Position numbers and translations under genes: made by a program
Part shown: positions 54,691 to 64,000 of the stretch, one piece after another
Layout of the letters: every line of letters starts with the position of its first letter
How positions within the stretch are numbered: the stretch's first letter is position 1
The notes under the pieces: generated by a model
What the model was told of the DNA's origin: nothing
Database searches by the model: none
The model's input: only the letters and a program-made list of their open reading frames with translations
NCBI RefSeq assembly: GCF_023856365.1
Contig: NW_026042691.1
Span: 55,358-119,357 of the forward strand
Reading direction: 5' to 3'
Length of the DNA stretch: 64,000 bases
Source of the DNA: Brienomyrus brachyistius
Lineage: Eukaryota; Chordata; Actinopteri; Osteoglossiformes; Mormyridae

Positions 54691-55869
54691 CTCTTTATTT
54701 AAATTCACTGCACCGGTGAAGAAAACATTTTTTAAAAACTGTTATGTTTATTATTGGGTGCTTTCCACTTCATGCACCCACATACAGCGCTAGCTTAAAG
54801 CAATGCATTCTGGTCCTGACGCAATGCATCATGGTTATATTTTTTATCGCCCGTTGCATTACGTCACCATGTCACATGGTACCAAAACTCCGCGAGAGCA
54901 AGACACATCAGGCAGCACCTCTTAGCAGGCTGCACAGGCTGGATCCGCCTCCATTACGACACAACTTTGCCCTTATTGGCTTAAGATTTTAGTTACATAC
55001 ATGACGTTTGTATATCTGCTATTTCTCCCGAGAAGCAGGTAAAGCGGTAACTGCTTTTCAATTAATTTACTTGGTAAAATTAAATTTAAATAAATGATAT
55101 GAATATTGTAATAGTACTCATGAGCTTTGTTTGTTGTTAGTTACTATAATGTTGCGCTGCTTTATTTGTTTAATCGTCTTGTCTGTGAAGACATTCAAGT
55201 TAATCAAATAAGAACTGCACTGTACACTGTACATGACCATAAAAACTTTGAATCCTTGAAATAAATGTTTTTGATCTTTTCCTTGGCAGTTATCTTTTTA
55301 CACAGGGCCTCTATGTACACAATAGTTATTTTTTTCACGACTAACAGTATGGATCAGGAGTTGGTTATTGTAAAAGAAGTAATGTGCATGCAGGTGATAT
55401 TTGTATAGATTTATATTTACCCCTAGGTGATAAGTTTGACAGTCATTTCTTTTACCGTTTGGCCTCTCGGTTGAACATAATAGTGGCGCGAGCAGCTCCA
55501 CTTGGTTTTTTAAAAATACTCAGCCATGAACTTTTGGTGAACTCAGGTGAATCCCTTCCTTCAGTAGTAAACCTTGGTAGTTTCAGCCGTTTACACATTG
55601 TCTCACTAAAAGGTTGATAATATATTTGTCCTTTTACATAGTGATAAAATATACGCGATAAAAATGTGAATATTCATAGATTCAGGACTAACAAAGTAGC
55701 TAACAGAAACTCAGACTAACAAAAGGTGCAAATACATACTCAGTTGGTTCCATTGTGTTGATTACATTATAATGTTTACATTGTAATGATTATATCATGG
55801 ATATTTGGCATACTTTTTATAAAATCGTAATTCTTATATTCTGCGTTATATAGTGCTAAATAATATTCC
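54691..55869. other. no gene recognised
   Basis: AT-rich sequence without a recognised exon, RNA gene or repeat family on either strand. Confidence 0.35.
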
Positions 55870-56095
55870 ATAGATGGATGGACTTTATTAATCCCCGTGG
55901 GGAAATTGTGTTTTTTATGTCTCCCTCAACTTACTCTTTGTGGAGTAAGTTGTCCGCGAAGTGCAGCTACCTGTTGGGGCGCCCAGGGAGCTGGGGGTTA
56001 AGGGCCTTGCTCAAGGACCCACAGACGTGCTGAGGCTGGGTTAGTTTCAACTGGTGACCTCATTACAGGCACAAGGACTGACCCCTGCCCCCCAA
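55870..56095 (-). mobile_element. tRNA-derived SINE
   Basis: Read on the minus strand it has GCAGGGGTCAGTCCTTGTGC, TGGGTCCTTGAGCAAGGCCC and CTTAACCCCCAGCTCCC. It ends AATTTCCCCACGGGGATTAA, then TAAAGTCCATCCATC, a typical fish SINE tail. A related fragment is at 17226. Confidence 0.7.
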
Positions 56096-56099
56096 CTGT

Positions 56100-57189
56100 G
56101 TATGAGTAGCATTTATGCTGTTTCTTGAGTGTGAGCTAGTACATAAACCAGCTAGTGCTCACCATTGCAAAAATACTCTAGCTTTCTGTCATACACATTT
56201 TTTTATTTTCTTACATTGTCCGTTTTTGTTCATAGTCTGTAATATTCTGAATAACGACAATGTAGAGGAAAAACAGATTAAATTCTCCTTGTTTGTAATT
56301 TCCCCATGTAATCCACTGCCTTGTGGTAAGAGGTGCAAAAGTCAGACGCGTTGAATGATGAGGATACGATATTGAGTTTAGTTCTTGAGAGGATTTATTC
56401 ATATGATATTTTAACACACAGTACTTTGAACTGGTTTGTTTGGCGCAAAAGGGCCGATATGCAGACACCATCACACATGGCAAATACGGTCAATGACTGT
56501 TTCACTTTGCACCTTCAGCCCTGAGCCGCGTAATCTCAGCACCTTTAATAACAACCATTGCTGCCTCCTACAGGTGGGAATACACTTAGACAATAGTAAA
56601 TATCACTAAGGCAGGCAAGTACCTCTCGTTTCAAGTGTTGCAATACTATATAACATTATATTATAAACAATAAATACGAATAAATAAAAACATTAAACAA
56701 ATAAACATAATCAATAATATTCATGAATAATTATGCTTAATATACAAATAAAAGAATAGCTCCTGCAGATGATTTCAGATAACTACTGGAACAATGAGTT
56801 CTGGAGGGGAGCAAGCTCTGTTACATGCTATAGAAATGTTGATCTGATTCCTTTCATTATCAGATTGTTACCACTGTTAAAAACCACAGATATTGTATTC
56901 TGATTGTATGCATTTCCTTATTAGGGCATGTCAGTTACTTCTGTTAAAAAATCCGTTTATTCTGACGTCGTAAATTTCCTGATCAGAGTTTACCCTCTTT
57001 AAAGTGATGGAGGTCCACTTGTGCCAAAGATACATCGATATGCATATGAGATTTCGTTTGTGCCAAAAATATGTAAATAGCACACAGTCCATGTCGACTG
57101 AGCATGTGACAAAGAATTTTTCTGTGACAATTCTATTTTGTCAATGAGTTTGTCTGTGGAGCCCCTGAAGGGACCTAATGGTGTCCGCT
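56100..57189. other. no gene recognised
   Basis: AT-rich sequence with no recognised exon or repeat. The last 80 bp before 57190 could be the end of an LTR, since a gag-like frame follows, but no terminal motif confirms it. Confidence 0.3.
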
Positions 57190-57199
57190 AATTAGATAC

Positions 57200-57499
57200 C
57201 CAGAAATAAACTGTGTGGCTCCTGCCCAAGCATTGCTGCCCAAACAGCAGCTTCCTCCTTATGCCACCGAGGGAGGAGTAGCCAGTGGTTCCCCTGCCCC
57301 TTCCCCTCTCCCCCCTGCAGACGAGGATCATAACCATTCAGCACCCGACTCTACCTCCTTCTCGGTGAAGAAGTGCCGTGGCGAAACGCTCAGGCAGCAG
57401 GACGAGGTAGCAGAAATTCTTGCCCCTATGTTGGTATGTCCAAATCCTCAAGGGGGAGATAAGGTTTGCTCATCTGACACTGTAGATGAAGGAGTTGAA
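57200..57499 (+). pseudogene. gag-like relic, 5' piece
   Basis: A proline-rich frame (PKQQLPPYATEG, SPAPSPLPPADED) of the kind seen in the N-terminal part of retroviral or LTR-element gag proteins. It is cut at 57499 by a CR1 insertion; a further gag-like piece lies at 58487-58708. There is no start context or LTR certainty. The copy is broken and non-functional. Confidence 0.35.
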
Positions 57500-58486
57500 C
57501 ATAAGAACATAAGAACTATACAAACGAGACGAGGCCATTCGGCCCATCAAGCTCGCTTGGGGAGAACTAAACTAATAGCTCAGAGTCGTTAAAATCTTAT
57601 CTAGCTCTGATTTAAAGGAACCCAAGGATTCAGCTTGCACTACATTATCAGGAAGACTATTCCATACTCTACACGCTGCGTAAAGAAGTGCTTCCTTAAA
57701 TCCAGCTTGAAATGTTCTCCCGCTAATTTCCACCTATGGCCACGAGTTCGTGTATTTAAACTAATGCTGAAGTAACTATTTGGTTGAACAGCATCCAAAC
57801 CTGTTAGAATCTTATATACCTGGATCATGTCCCCCCTCAATCTCCTTTGCTTGAGACTGAACAGATTTAGCTCAAGTAACCGTTCCTCGTATGACATTCC
57901 TCTAAGACCAGGAATCATTTTTGTGGCCCTACGCTGCACCTTTTCTAAGGCCACAATGTCCTTTTTAAGATATGGTGACCAAACCTGCACACAATATTCT
58001 AGGTGAGGTCTCACCAAGGAATTGTATAATCTTAGCATTACCTCCCTTGACTTAAACTCCACACACCTGGAGATATACCCCAACATCCTATTGGCCTTTT
58101 TTATTGCTTCCCCACACTGGCGAGAATGGGACATGGAAGCATCAACATACACACCAAGGTCTTTCTCATGATCAGCTACCTTTATTTCAGTGACACCCAT
58201 GAAATACCTGTACTTTATATTTCTGCTCCCTAGATGGAGTACCTTATATTTATCGACGTTAAATTTCATCTGCCAGGTATCGGCCCAGTCACTAATTAAA
58301 TCAAGATCCCGCTGTAGCTGCTGAGCCACTAATTCAGTATCTGCTACACCACCCACCTTGGTGTCATCTGCAAATTTCACCAGTTTACTGTATATATTGG
58401 TATCCATATCATTTATGTAAATTAGGAACAATAGTGGTCCTAAAATCGAACCCTGCGGTACCCCACTATGAACGCAAGCCCACTGT
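57500..58486 (-). pseudogene. CR1-type LINE with reverse transcriptase end, 5' truncated
   Basis: On the minus strand a 286-codon frame has the RT motifs SGVPQGSILGPLLFLIYIND and KFADDTKVGG (an FADD catalytic box), then SDWADTWQMKFNVDKYKVLH and RPHLEYCVQVWSPYLKK, then EKVQRRATKMIPGLRGMSYE. The 3' end is CGAATGGCCTCGTCTCGTTT followed by TTCTTATGTTCTTATGTTC. The octamer GAGTTGAA flanks both sides (57492-57499 and 58487-58494), a target-site duplication that fixes the limits. The 5' part of the element (endonuclease and most of RT) is missing. A young copy by the intact frame. Confidence 0.9.
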
Positions 58487-58710
58487 GAGTTGAAGGACAT
58501 TGCCAGTGACCTGCTGGACCCCAGGCAGAACAGGCCTCACCATGCGACAGCCCTTCAGAGACTGGTCCTCCTGCGCATGGACTGGGGCATGATGCATCAG
58601 TTTAAACAGGAGCCTGGTAAATCCTGCGAGTGCTACACCAAGCGACTGATGGCAGCATTCTCCAACTACAGTGGGATGGACTCCACAACGGACCGAGAGT
58701 GTATGTGATG
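58487..58710 (+). pseudogene. gag-like relic, middle piece
   Basis: The frame has LLRMDWGMMHQFKQEPGKS and CECYTKRLMAAFSNYSGMD, resembling the region of gag capsids that follows the QxPGES-type motif. It stops at 58706-58708. It was separated from the 5' piece at 57200 by the CR1 element. Likely retroviral or LTR-element origin, inactive. Confidence 0.45.
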
Positions 58711-59105
58711 TAAAATACACTAAGATAGGTAAAAACTCTTTTGTGGACTAAGTAAAACAAACATTTTATGTTCTAGTTTTCTTAAAACTACTGAAACAAA
58801 TAATTGGCTACACTGCAGTTCCGCTGTTTTGTTTGGCACCCCTGCATGTCGTGCATTGTGTGGAAAAAACCTGAAGGCTGAGGAATGTTACGTAACACAG
58901 CTAGAATGTAAAAACTCTCTCTGGTGTAATTCACTGCATAAAACCAATGGTGTTAAGTGTGATGTCTTCTTCATAACACTCCCTGATGTTTGTGTCCGTG
59001 ACCATGAGATAGGGTGGGCTGCTTTTCTTCCTTCCTTTGACTAGTATTCCTCCTAAATTGTTCATCTGTATTTGCTGCATTGGTACTTGATGTGCGTGTG
59101 CCTTG

Positions 59106-59640
59106 TGTCACGATCGCCATTTAACGGGAGCGGCGGACGGGCAGGAAACAGGCAAGGCAGGCAGGATACGGGGATTTATTAGGAACACGGGGTGCAGGAA
59201 ACATCTCACGCAGACGGACTTCAATGACGGACACTGAACTCTAGTAAGACATGAACTCAAATAGACAGGACTGATTGAAAATAATCGGACACAGCTGGGT
59301 ACGATCAGGGAAGCACACGTGGATAATCAGGGGGCGTGGCACACACGGTGGTCAGACTGTCCGGGACCTCCTCGGGGACTAGGGCAGGAAAGTCTGGAGC
59401 TGGGTCAGGGACAGGAGTGGGGCCAGGAACAAGAGCCCCAGGGGGCACAGTCATTTGAGGCGGAGGGAGCGCCTCGGGCGTGGGCTCTGGGGCCGCAGGG
59501 GGCAGCGGAGGCGGCTGCTCAGGAGCTACGGGCAAAGCAGGCGGCGGCTGCTCGGGCTCTGGGGCCGCAGGGGGCAGCGGAGGCGGCTGCTCGGGCTGCG
59601 CAGGAGCTATGGGCGACGAAGGCAACTGCTCAGACGCTGT
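59106..59640 (-). mobile_element. LTR with adjoining proline-rich frame, second copy of family
   Basis: On the minus strand the outer end is CGATCGTGACA, with AATAAA at 59180-59175 and the phrase CCCTGATTATCCACGTGTGC, all in line with an LTR. Inside lies a frame of PPAAPEPEQPPP-type repeats that ends CATPPDYPRVLP, as in the copy at 38756-40060. The polymerase region is absent. Confidence 0.6.
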
Positions 59641-59654
59641 AGCAGGAACCCAGG

Positions 59655-60212
59655 ACTTTATGCTCAGCCCACTGCTGTTAACTCCGATGACTCACAACTG
59701 AGCAGCAATGCACATTTCGAATTCCATCATCAACATCAGGCAGATGACAAGACTGTTGTGGGTCTCATCAATAAAAACGGTGACTCAGCATACAAAGAGG
59801 AAGTGTGATGACTATCGGACTGCTGCAGAGCCAACAACCTGTCTCTGAATGTTGACCAAAGAGATGGTTGTTGACGTTAGAAGAACACAAAACACAGAGT
59901 GACCACTCTCTGCTGCACATCGATGGCTCATCTGTGGAGATCGTAGAGAGTACCAGATTCCTTGTTGTCCATCTGGCGGAGAATCTCACCAGGTCCTTCA
60001 ACATCAGCTCCATAGTAAGGAAAGCACAGCAGCACCTCTACTCTCCACGGAAGCTCAGAAAAGCCCATCTCCCATTCTCACACTCTATTGGGGAACTGTT
60101 GAAAGCACCCTGAGCAGCTGCATCACGGTCTGCTTTGAGAACTGTGTCGCCTCAGATCACAAGTCCCTACAACAGATAGTGATGACAGGTGAGAAAATCA
60201 TTGGGAGTATCG
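59655..60212 (+). pseudogene. L2-type LINE copy, 5' part before solo LTR
   Basis: Broken frames keep LINE motifs: QADDKTVVGLINKNGD (ADD box), LSLNVDQ-like and KEMVVDVRRTQ, STRFLVVHLAENLT, IVRKAQQHLYSPRKLRKA. The copy is cut at 60212 by a solo LTR and resumes at 61041. Frameshifts show it is inactive. Confidence 0.75.
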
Positions 60213-61040
60213 TGTTAGAGAAATATGTACTTTTTTTATCATCATTTTGCTAGACGCTTAGAAACAACACCCTGCCGCAGCTTGATCTTAATTGAGCAAT
60301 AACACGTCTCAAGAACTGTCGCTTGAATATTTCCACCCCATATATGGTGACAAACAATGTTCAATGTCAGTTGCATATCCTGTTTGTGTACCTCAATAAA
60401 AGACACTGCGAGGGGAGTTACTCTTTCGAAGTTGGCTGAGTTCGACTGAGAGGCTGACACCTCGAGGTCAGGACCGGGCTTCCCTTTGTAAGGAAAAGTG
60501 GTAAAAATGTCCCAAGGTTCTTGGTTGATCATTTGAATGCAGACAATGTTAGGAATTTATGATCATGGGGGAAGCCAGGGAGAGAATGGGGGTTCCAGTT
60601 GGCACCACTATGGTGATAAGGATAAGATAAGGTGATAAGAATTGAATTACAATGATCATAAAAGTCTCCACCCTGTCCTGTCCCGTCCCTGTCTCAGGAT
60701 CCTCACACTCCAGGGGGTCACTCTTTATATGTAAATTCACTCACAACACCTACACACAACACCTTGGTGGGGAGGGCCTTTTTGGGTATAAAGGGGGGTG
60801 AAGAACTGTCTTCAATTTGTATCTGAGCTGCCTTTCAGTACCCGGTGTGTCTCTACACTGTATTACATTGTATTATTTTTGCTGTTCAATAAACCATCAT
60901 TTTGCTGAAACTGCGGAGACTCTGCAAGTGGATTCCCTACACCTTGCAGCAAGTAAAACGTCATCACAGCTGTCTGTGTTGTTCTGTGTTCAGAGACTGG
61001 TTTGTTTCCAGCGCATCTTCAGAAGAAGATAACCCTAACA
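60213..61040 (+). mobile_element. solo LTR nested in an L2 LINE
   Basis: An 828-bp segment starting TGTTAGAG and ending CCTAACA, inverted TG...CA termini. It has a TATAAAG box at 60787-60793 and AATAAA at 60888-60893, in the order expected for U3, R and U5. The flanks TATCG (60208-60212) and TATCT (61041-61045) look like a 5-bp target duplication with one change. L2 sequence continues on both sides, which confirms the insertion. Confidence 0.75.
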
Positions 61041-61612
61041 TATCTCTCCCCTCCATCACAGATATTCACACCACACACTGCATCCGCAAAGCCACCACCA
61101 TTGTGGATGACCCCACCCACCCCTCACATTATCGTTTCACCCTCCTGCCTTCTGGAAATAGGTCCCGGAGCATTCGGGCCTTCACAGCCAGACTCAAACA
61201 GCTTTATCCCCCATGCCGTCAGACTACTGAACTCTCAGGGACTAATCTGATACCACACACACATACACTCATTAACACACTTTATTATTTAACTACTATT
61301 TTTTATCTTATTGTCGCCATGTTTACAGTTACTTTTATTTATTTTTATTGCTACCTCATTGGACAACCAAACTGCGCCTTCTCAGTACTGGGTTTACTGT
61401 GCTGTTTGTGCTCGTTGGTGTCAGTTGTCCTCTCTTTTTGCACTGTCCTGCAATGTTTGCACAGTTTTTGCTCATTATGCACCATACAGTATGTTGCTAG
61501 GTTGGTATGTGTTAGTCTTCTGTTAATTTAAGTAGCACCTTGGTCCGAGGGAAACAGTTTCTTTTGTAACTGTACTATACTCAACTGTGTAAAGTTAAAA
61601 ATAACATTAAAG
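61041..61612 (+). pseudogene. L2-type LINE copy, 3' part after solo LTR
   Basis: It continues the LINE with LPSITDIHTTHCIRKA, HYRFTLLPSGNRSRSIRAF and a 3' UTR ending in AGCACCTTGGTCCGAGGGAA and ACTGTACTATACTCAACTG. This is the same type of 3' UTR found at 45060. Confidence 0.75.
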
Positions 61613-61624
61613 ACCTACTTGACT

Positions 61625-61990
61625 TTTACTGAACAGGTGCTAAAGTGAAATTACTTGCTTCTGGGAAAGAACTCCAGCTGAAATTCTGTACAACAATTAT
61701 GGGAGACATATGGGAAGGACGCGGTGTCAGACCTGCCCCAGTGGGACGAATGTGGTTTTCCTAGTAACAGCAGCTTCAGTCCCAATCAGATAAGCCAGAT
61801 GCATCTGAAATTAGAGGAACGGGATCAGACTGGTTGCTCAGGGACTAATGTGGTAGAACTAAAACAGAGACAAATTGGACGGTGTTTCAATTGTGGGAAA
61901 ATGAGACAAAGCAGGCAGAGGAGATGCGGGTGGCAAAGAAGCATGAGATAAGGAATGCAGAGAATGTGGATGAGGGTGAGACTCCTGTGA
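61625..61990 (+). pseudogene. gag-like relic with half zinc knuckle
   Basis: A short frame has LKQRQIGRCFNCGKMRQ, the first half of a CCHC zinc knuckle. The Gly-His and last Cys are not in register, and stops surround the frame. It may be the nucleocapsid end of the same element whose gag pieces lie at 57200 and 58487, now separated by nested insertions. This is inference from order and strand. Confidence 0.35.
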
Positions 61991-62161
61991 AAACTGTGTA
62001 TTGAAAATTAGGGCCATAGTATTGTCATCCATCCTGTCAGGGTATGGAAATACACTGAGGGTAAATGGCCTAATGCAGGAAGTGTCTTAATCCTATAACA
62101 TCCAGCTGATTCAGGCTGTGGGGGACAGTGTAGTACTGCACTCTTCTGGCTGGGACCTTGA

Positions 62162-62250
62162 ATAAATGAATGAATGTTACATTTATACAGCCCTTTTCTA
62201 AGATACACAAAGAGCTTTACAGAAGCACTGGGGAGCCACTTCAACCCAAA
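62162..62250. mobile_element. LINE/SINE tail fragment
   Basis: ACATTTATACAGCCCTTTTC and CACAAAGAGCTTTACAGAAG is a repeated tail found in many fish L2-related elements. The fragment is short and its class uncertain. Confidence 0.35.
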
Positions 62251-62394
62251 CGTGAGGCAGCAGGAGAGGGGGCCCAGGCAGAGAGAACAGCCAACAAGAC
62301 GGGTGCTTCCACAGACAGGACGGGGGCCCCGGCAGACCAACGCTGACGACTCCTGGGACCAAGTCAACAGAGCAGCTGTCGTCATTGTGACTCA

Positions 62395-62690
62395 CCCTCA
62401 TACATCCATCCATTGTCTAAACCGCTTATGCTACTGGGTCGCGGGGGGTCCAGAGCCTATCCTGGAAGGATCTGTGCACGAGGCAGGGAACAACCCAGGA
62501 CGGGGGGGCAGCTCATTGCAAGGCACATTCACACACCATTCACACACACATGCACTCCTACGGCCAATTTAGCAAGAGAGAACATGCAAACTCCCCACAC
62601 ATGTGACCCAGGCGGAGACTCGAACCTGAGTCCCAGTGGTGGGAGGTAACAGTGCTAATCACTGCACCACCAAGCAGCCCCACCCTCATA
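62395..62690 (-). mobile_element. full-length tRNA-derived SINE with RTE/L2-like tail
   Basis: On the minus strand the head is TGGTGCAGTGATTAGCACTG (A box) and the B box GGTTCGAGTCTCC, followed by GGGGAGTTTGCATGTTCTCT. The body ends in GGATAGGCTCTGGACC and GACCCAGTAGCATAAGCGG with GGATGGATG. This is the common head-body-tail order of fish SINEs. Confidence 0.8.
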
Positions 62691-63056
62691 CATGATTTCT
62701 GATTCTTGATTTTAATCCCATTTTCTGTTTTTGGCAACATATAAAGTGCTGTGAATGTCACTGTCAGATTGTCATATCATCCTCCAGTTGTCCCTTGTCA
62801 CCCTGGATGCACATTGAGTGTTTGCTAAATATTTTATCTTGTAGTGTTCCTGATTTTTTCCTGTGTTTTAATTTGCAATTCTCAAATTTCATGACTGGCA
62901 TCCGTGGGGACGATTAATTAAACCTGTTAACTCTGCACTTCAATTTCAAACTGTTGGTAACATGTGTACATATTTTTGTCTGATCTTTTCACCACCAGGT
63001 GGCGATATAGCAACTCCAGAGTTATTGATGGCTAGAACAAAAAAAACACAGTAACA

Positions 63057-63114
63057 CAGAGGTGTAGCTAAAAATTCTGGGCCCCTGACAGAATGTCACC
63101 TTGCGCCCTCTGTC
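63057..63114. mobile_element. short hAT-like MITE remnant
   Basis: CAGAGGTGTAGCTAAAAATT and GCGCCCTCTG form imperfect inverted ends around GGGCCCCTGAC, much like the element at 53826. No target duplication was seen. Confidence 0.35.
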
Positions 63115-63136
63115 GAATTTTACATTCTGTGAAAGA

Positions 63137-64000
63137 GATTTGTTGAGCCATCTTCCAATGTAATCCAATCCAGCTCTTTATTTGAAAAGCACTTTAAACA
63201 ACCTTATGGACCAAAGTGCTGCACAAAGGAATAAATAAAAACATTCACACACTTAAAAACGAAGTAAAAGAAATTTAATAAAAACCAAAACATTCAATGT
63301 GAGTAAAAGGCCATTAATAAAAATTTAAAAAAATCTATTAATTAATAAAGAAAAGGCTAAGATTAAAATAAGATTTACTATTAAAATTAACATCTCACAA
63401 TGTGTCAAAGGTGAAGGAGAAGAGATTAGAAGAGATTTAAAAACGGACAGAGGGGATTCCTCTCTAATGTGAAAAGGCAAGTCATTCCACATTTTAGGAG
63501 CTGCGACTGCAAAGGCTCGATCCCCTCTAAGCTCACGCTGAGTCTTAGGAACCGTCAGGAACAGCTGATCAGCTGACCTGAGAGAGCGGGTGGGGGTGTA
63601 AGGGTGAAGCAGCTCACACAGGTCAGATGGAGCAAGACCACTGAGGGCTTTAAAAGCAAATAACAGAATTTTAAAATGAATCCTAAAATGTACGGGCAGC
63701 CAGTGGAGTGAGGCTAAAATGGGGGAGACATGCTCATATTTCCATGTGCGGCAGCATTTTGAACCTTCTGGAGGTGAACAATAGTGGAGCCTCTAACCCC
63801 AACATAGAGGGCGTTACAGTGGTCCAAACTAGTAGTGACAAAAGAGTGGATTACTGTCTCAAAGTGCTGCCTAGAAAGAATTGGCTTTATTTTGGCCAAC
63901 TGCCTCAATTGTAAAAAGCTTGACTTGACAACTAACCTTATCTGAGTGTCAAACTTAAGGTTGGTGTCGACTTTAACCCCTAGGTGTGTGATGACTGGTT
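63137..64000 (-). pseudogene. L2-type LINE 3' end, continues beyond window
   Basis: Read on the minus strand from 64000, frames hold IKPILSRQHFETVIHSFVTT, then LDHCNALYVGVRG and HLQKVQNAAA. After frame changes come ALSGLAPSDLCELLHPYTPT and RELRGDRAFAVAAPKMWN, then DLPFHIREE. A 3' UTR ending near 63137 has CACTTTGGTCCATAAGG and AATAAAGAGCTGGATTGGAT. The 5' part lies past the window end. Confidence 0.75.

Overview
The window is vertebrate nuclear DNA, almost certainly from a ray-finned fish. It has short, strongly conserved coding exons with GT/AG introns, many tRNA-derived SINEs, L2- and CR1-type LINEs, hAT and Tc1 relics, and dense microsatellites. No bacterial features are present, and most long open frames are repeat read-through.

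Layout. 1-3740: repeat-rich sequence, probably intronic, with nine tandem units carrying TA microsatellites. 4096-10439 (+): the last 15 coding exons of CLCN7, the lysosomal Cl-/H+ exchanger; the 5' exons are not in the window. 15353-25369 (-): a complete 17-coding-exon RGS11 gene, about 456 residues, convergent with CLCN7. 25938-26009 (+): a tRNA-Asp(GUC) gene in the 1.2 kb between the divergent starts of RGS11 and U2AF2. 26569-35285 (+): ten coding exons of U2AF2 (U2AF65); the exon coding the end of the UHM domain was not found. 35413-38755: a 3.3 kb satellite of about 115 copies of a 29-bp unit, arranged head-to-head around a 5-bp loop, so it forms a giant near-perfect palindrome.

From 38756 to the end the sequence is mostly mobile-element debris. 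It holds two copies of a proline-rich LTR-type element, a partial chemerin-like (RARRES2-like) gene on the minus strand at 43613-44910, and an unassigned exon-like frame near 40.8 kb. Further on are L2 copies interrupted by a CR1 copy and by a solo LTR, a 46-bp minisatellite of about 23 units (48388-49470), hAT MITEs with target-site duplications, a BED zinc-finger relic, a gag-like relic split by a CR1 element, and a minus-strand L2 end that runs off the window.

The three main genes do not form a pathway: CLCN7 acts in lysosomes, RGS11 in G-protein signalling, U2AF2 in splicing. The strongest unexplained structure is the inverted satellite beside U2AF2. Its unit carries a CCAAT box, it resembles the ends of a foldback MITE found twice in RGS11 introns, and it lies exactly where U2AF2 loses its last exon. 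Exon limits were set by eye from reading frame, splice dinucleotides and recognised protein families; no alignment was run.
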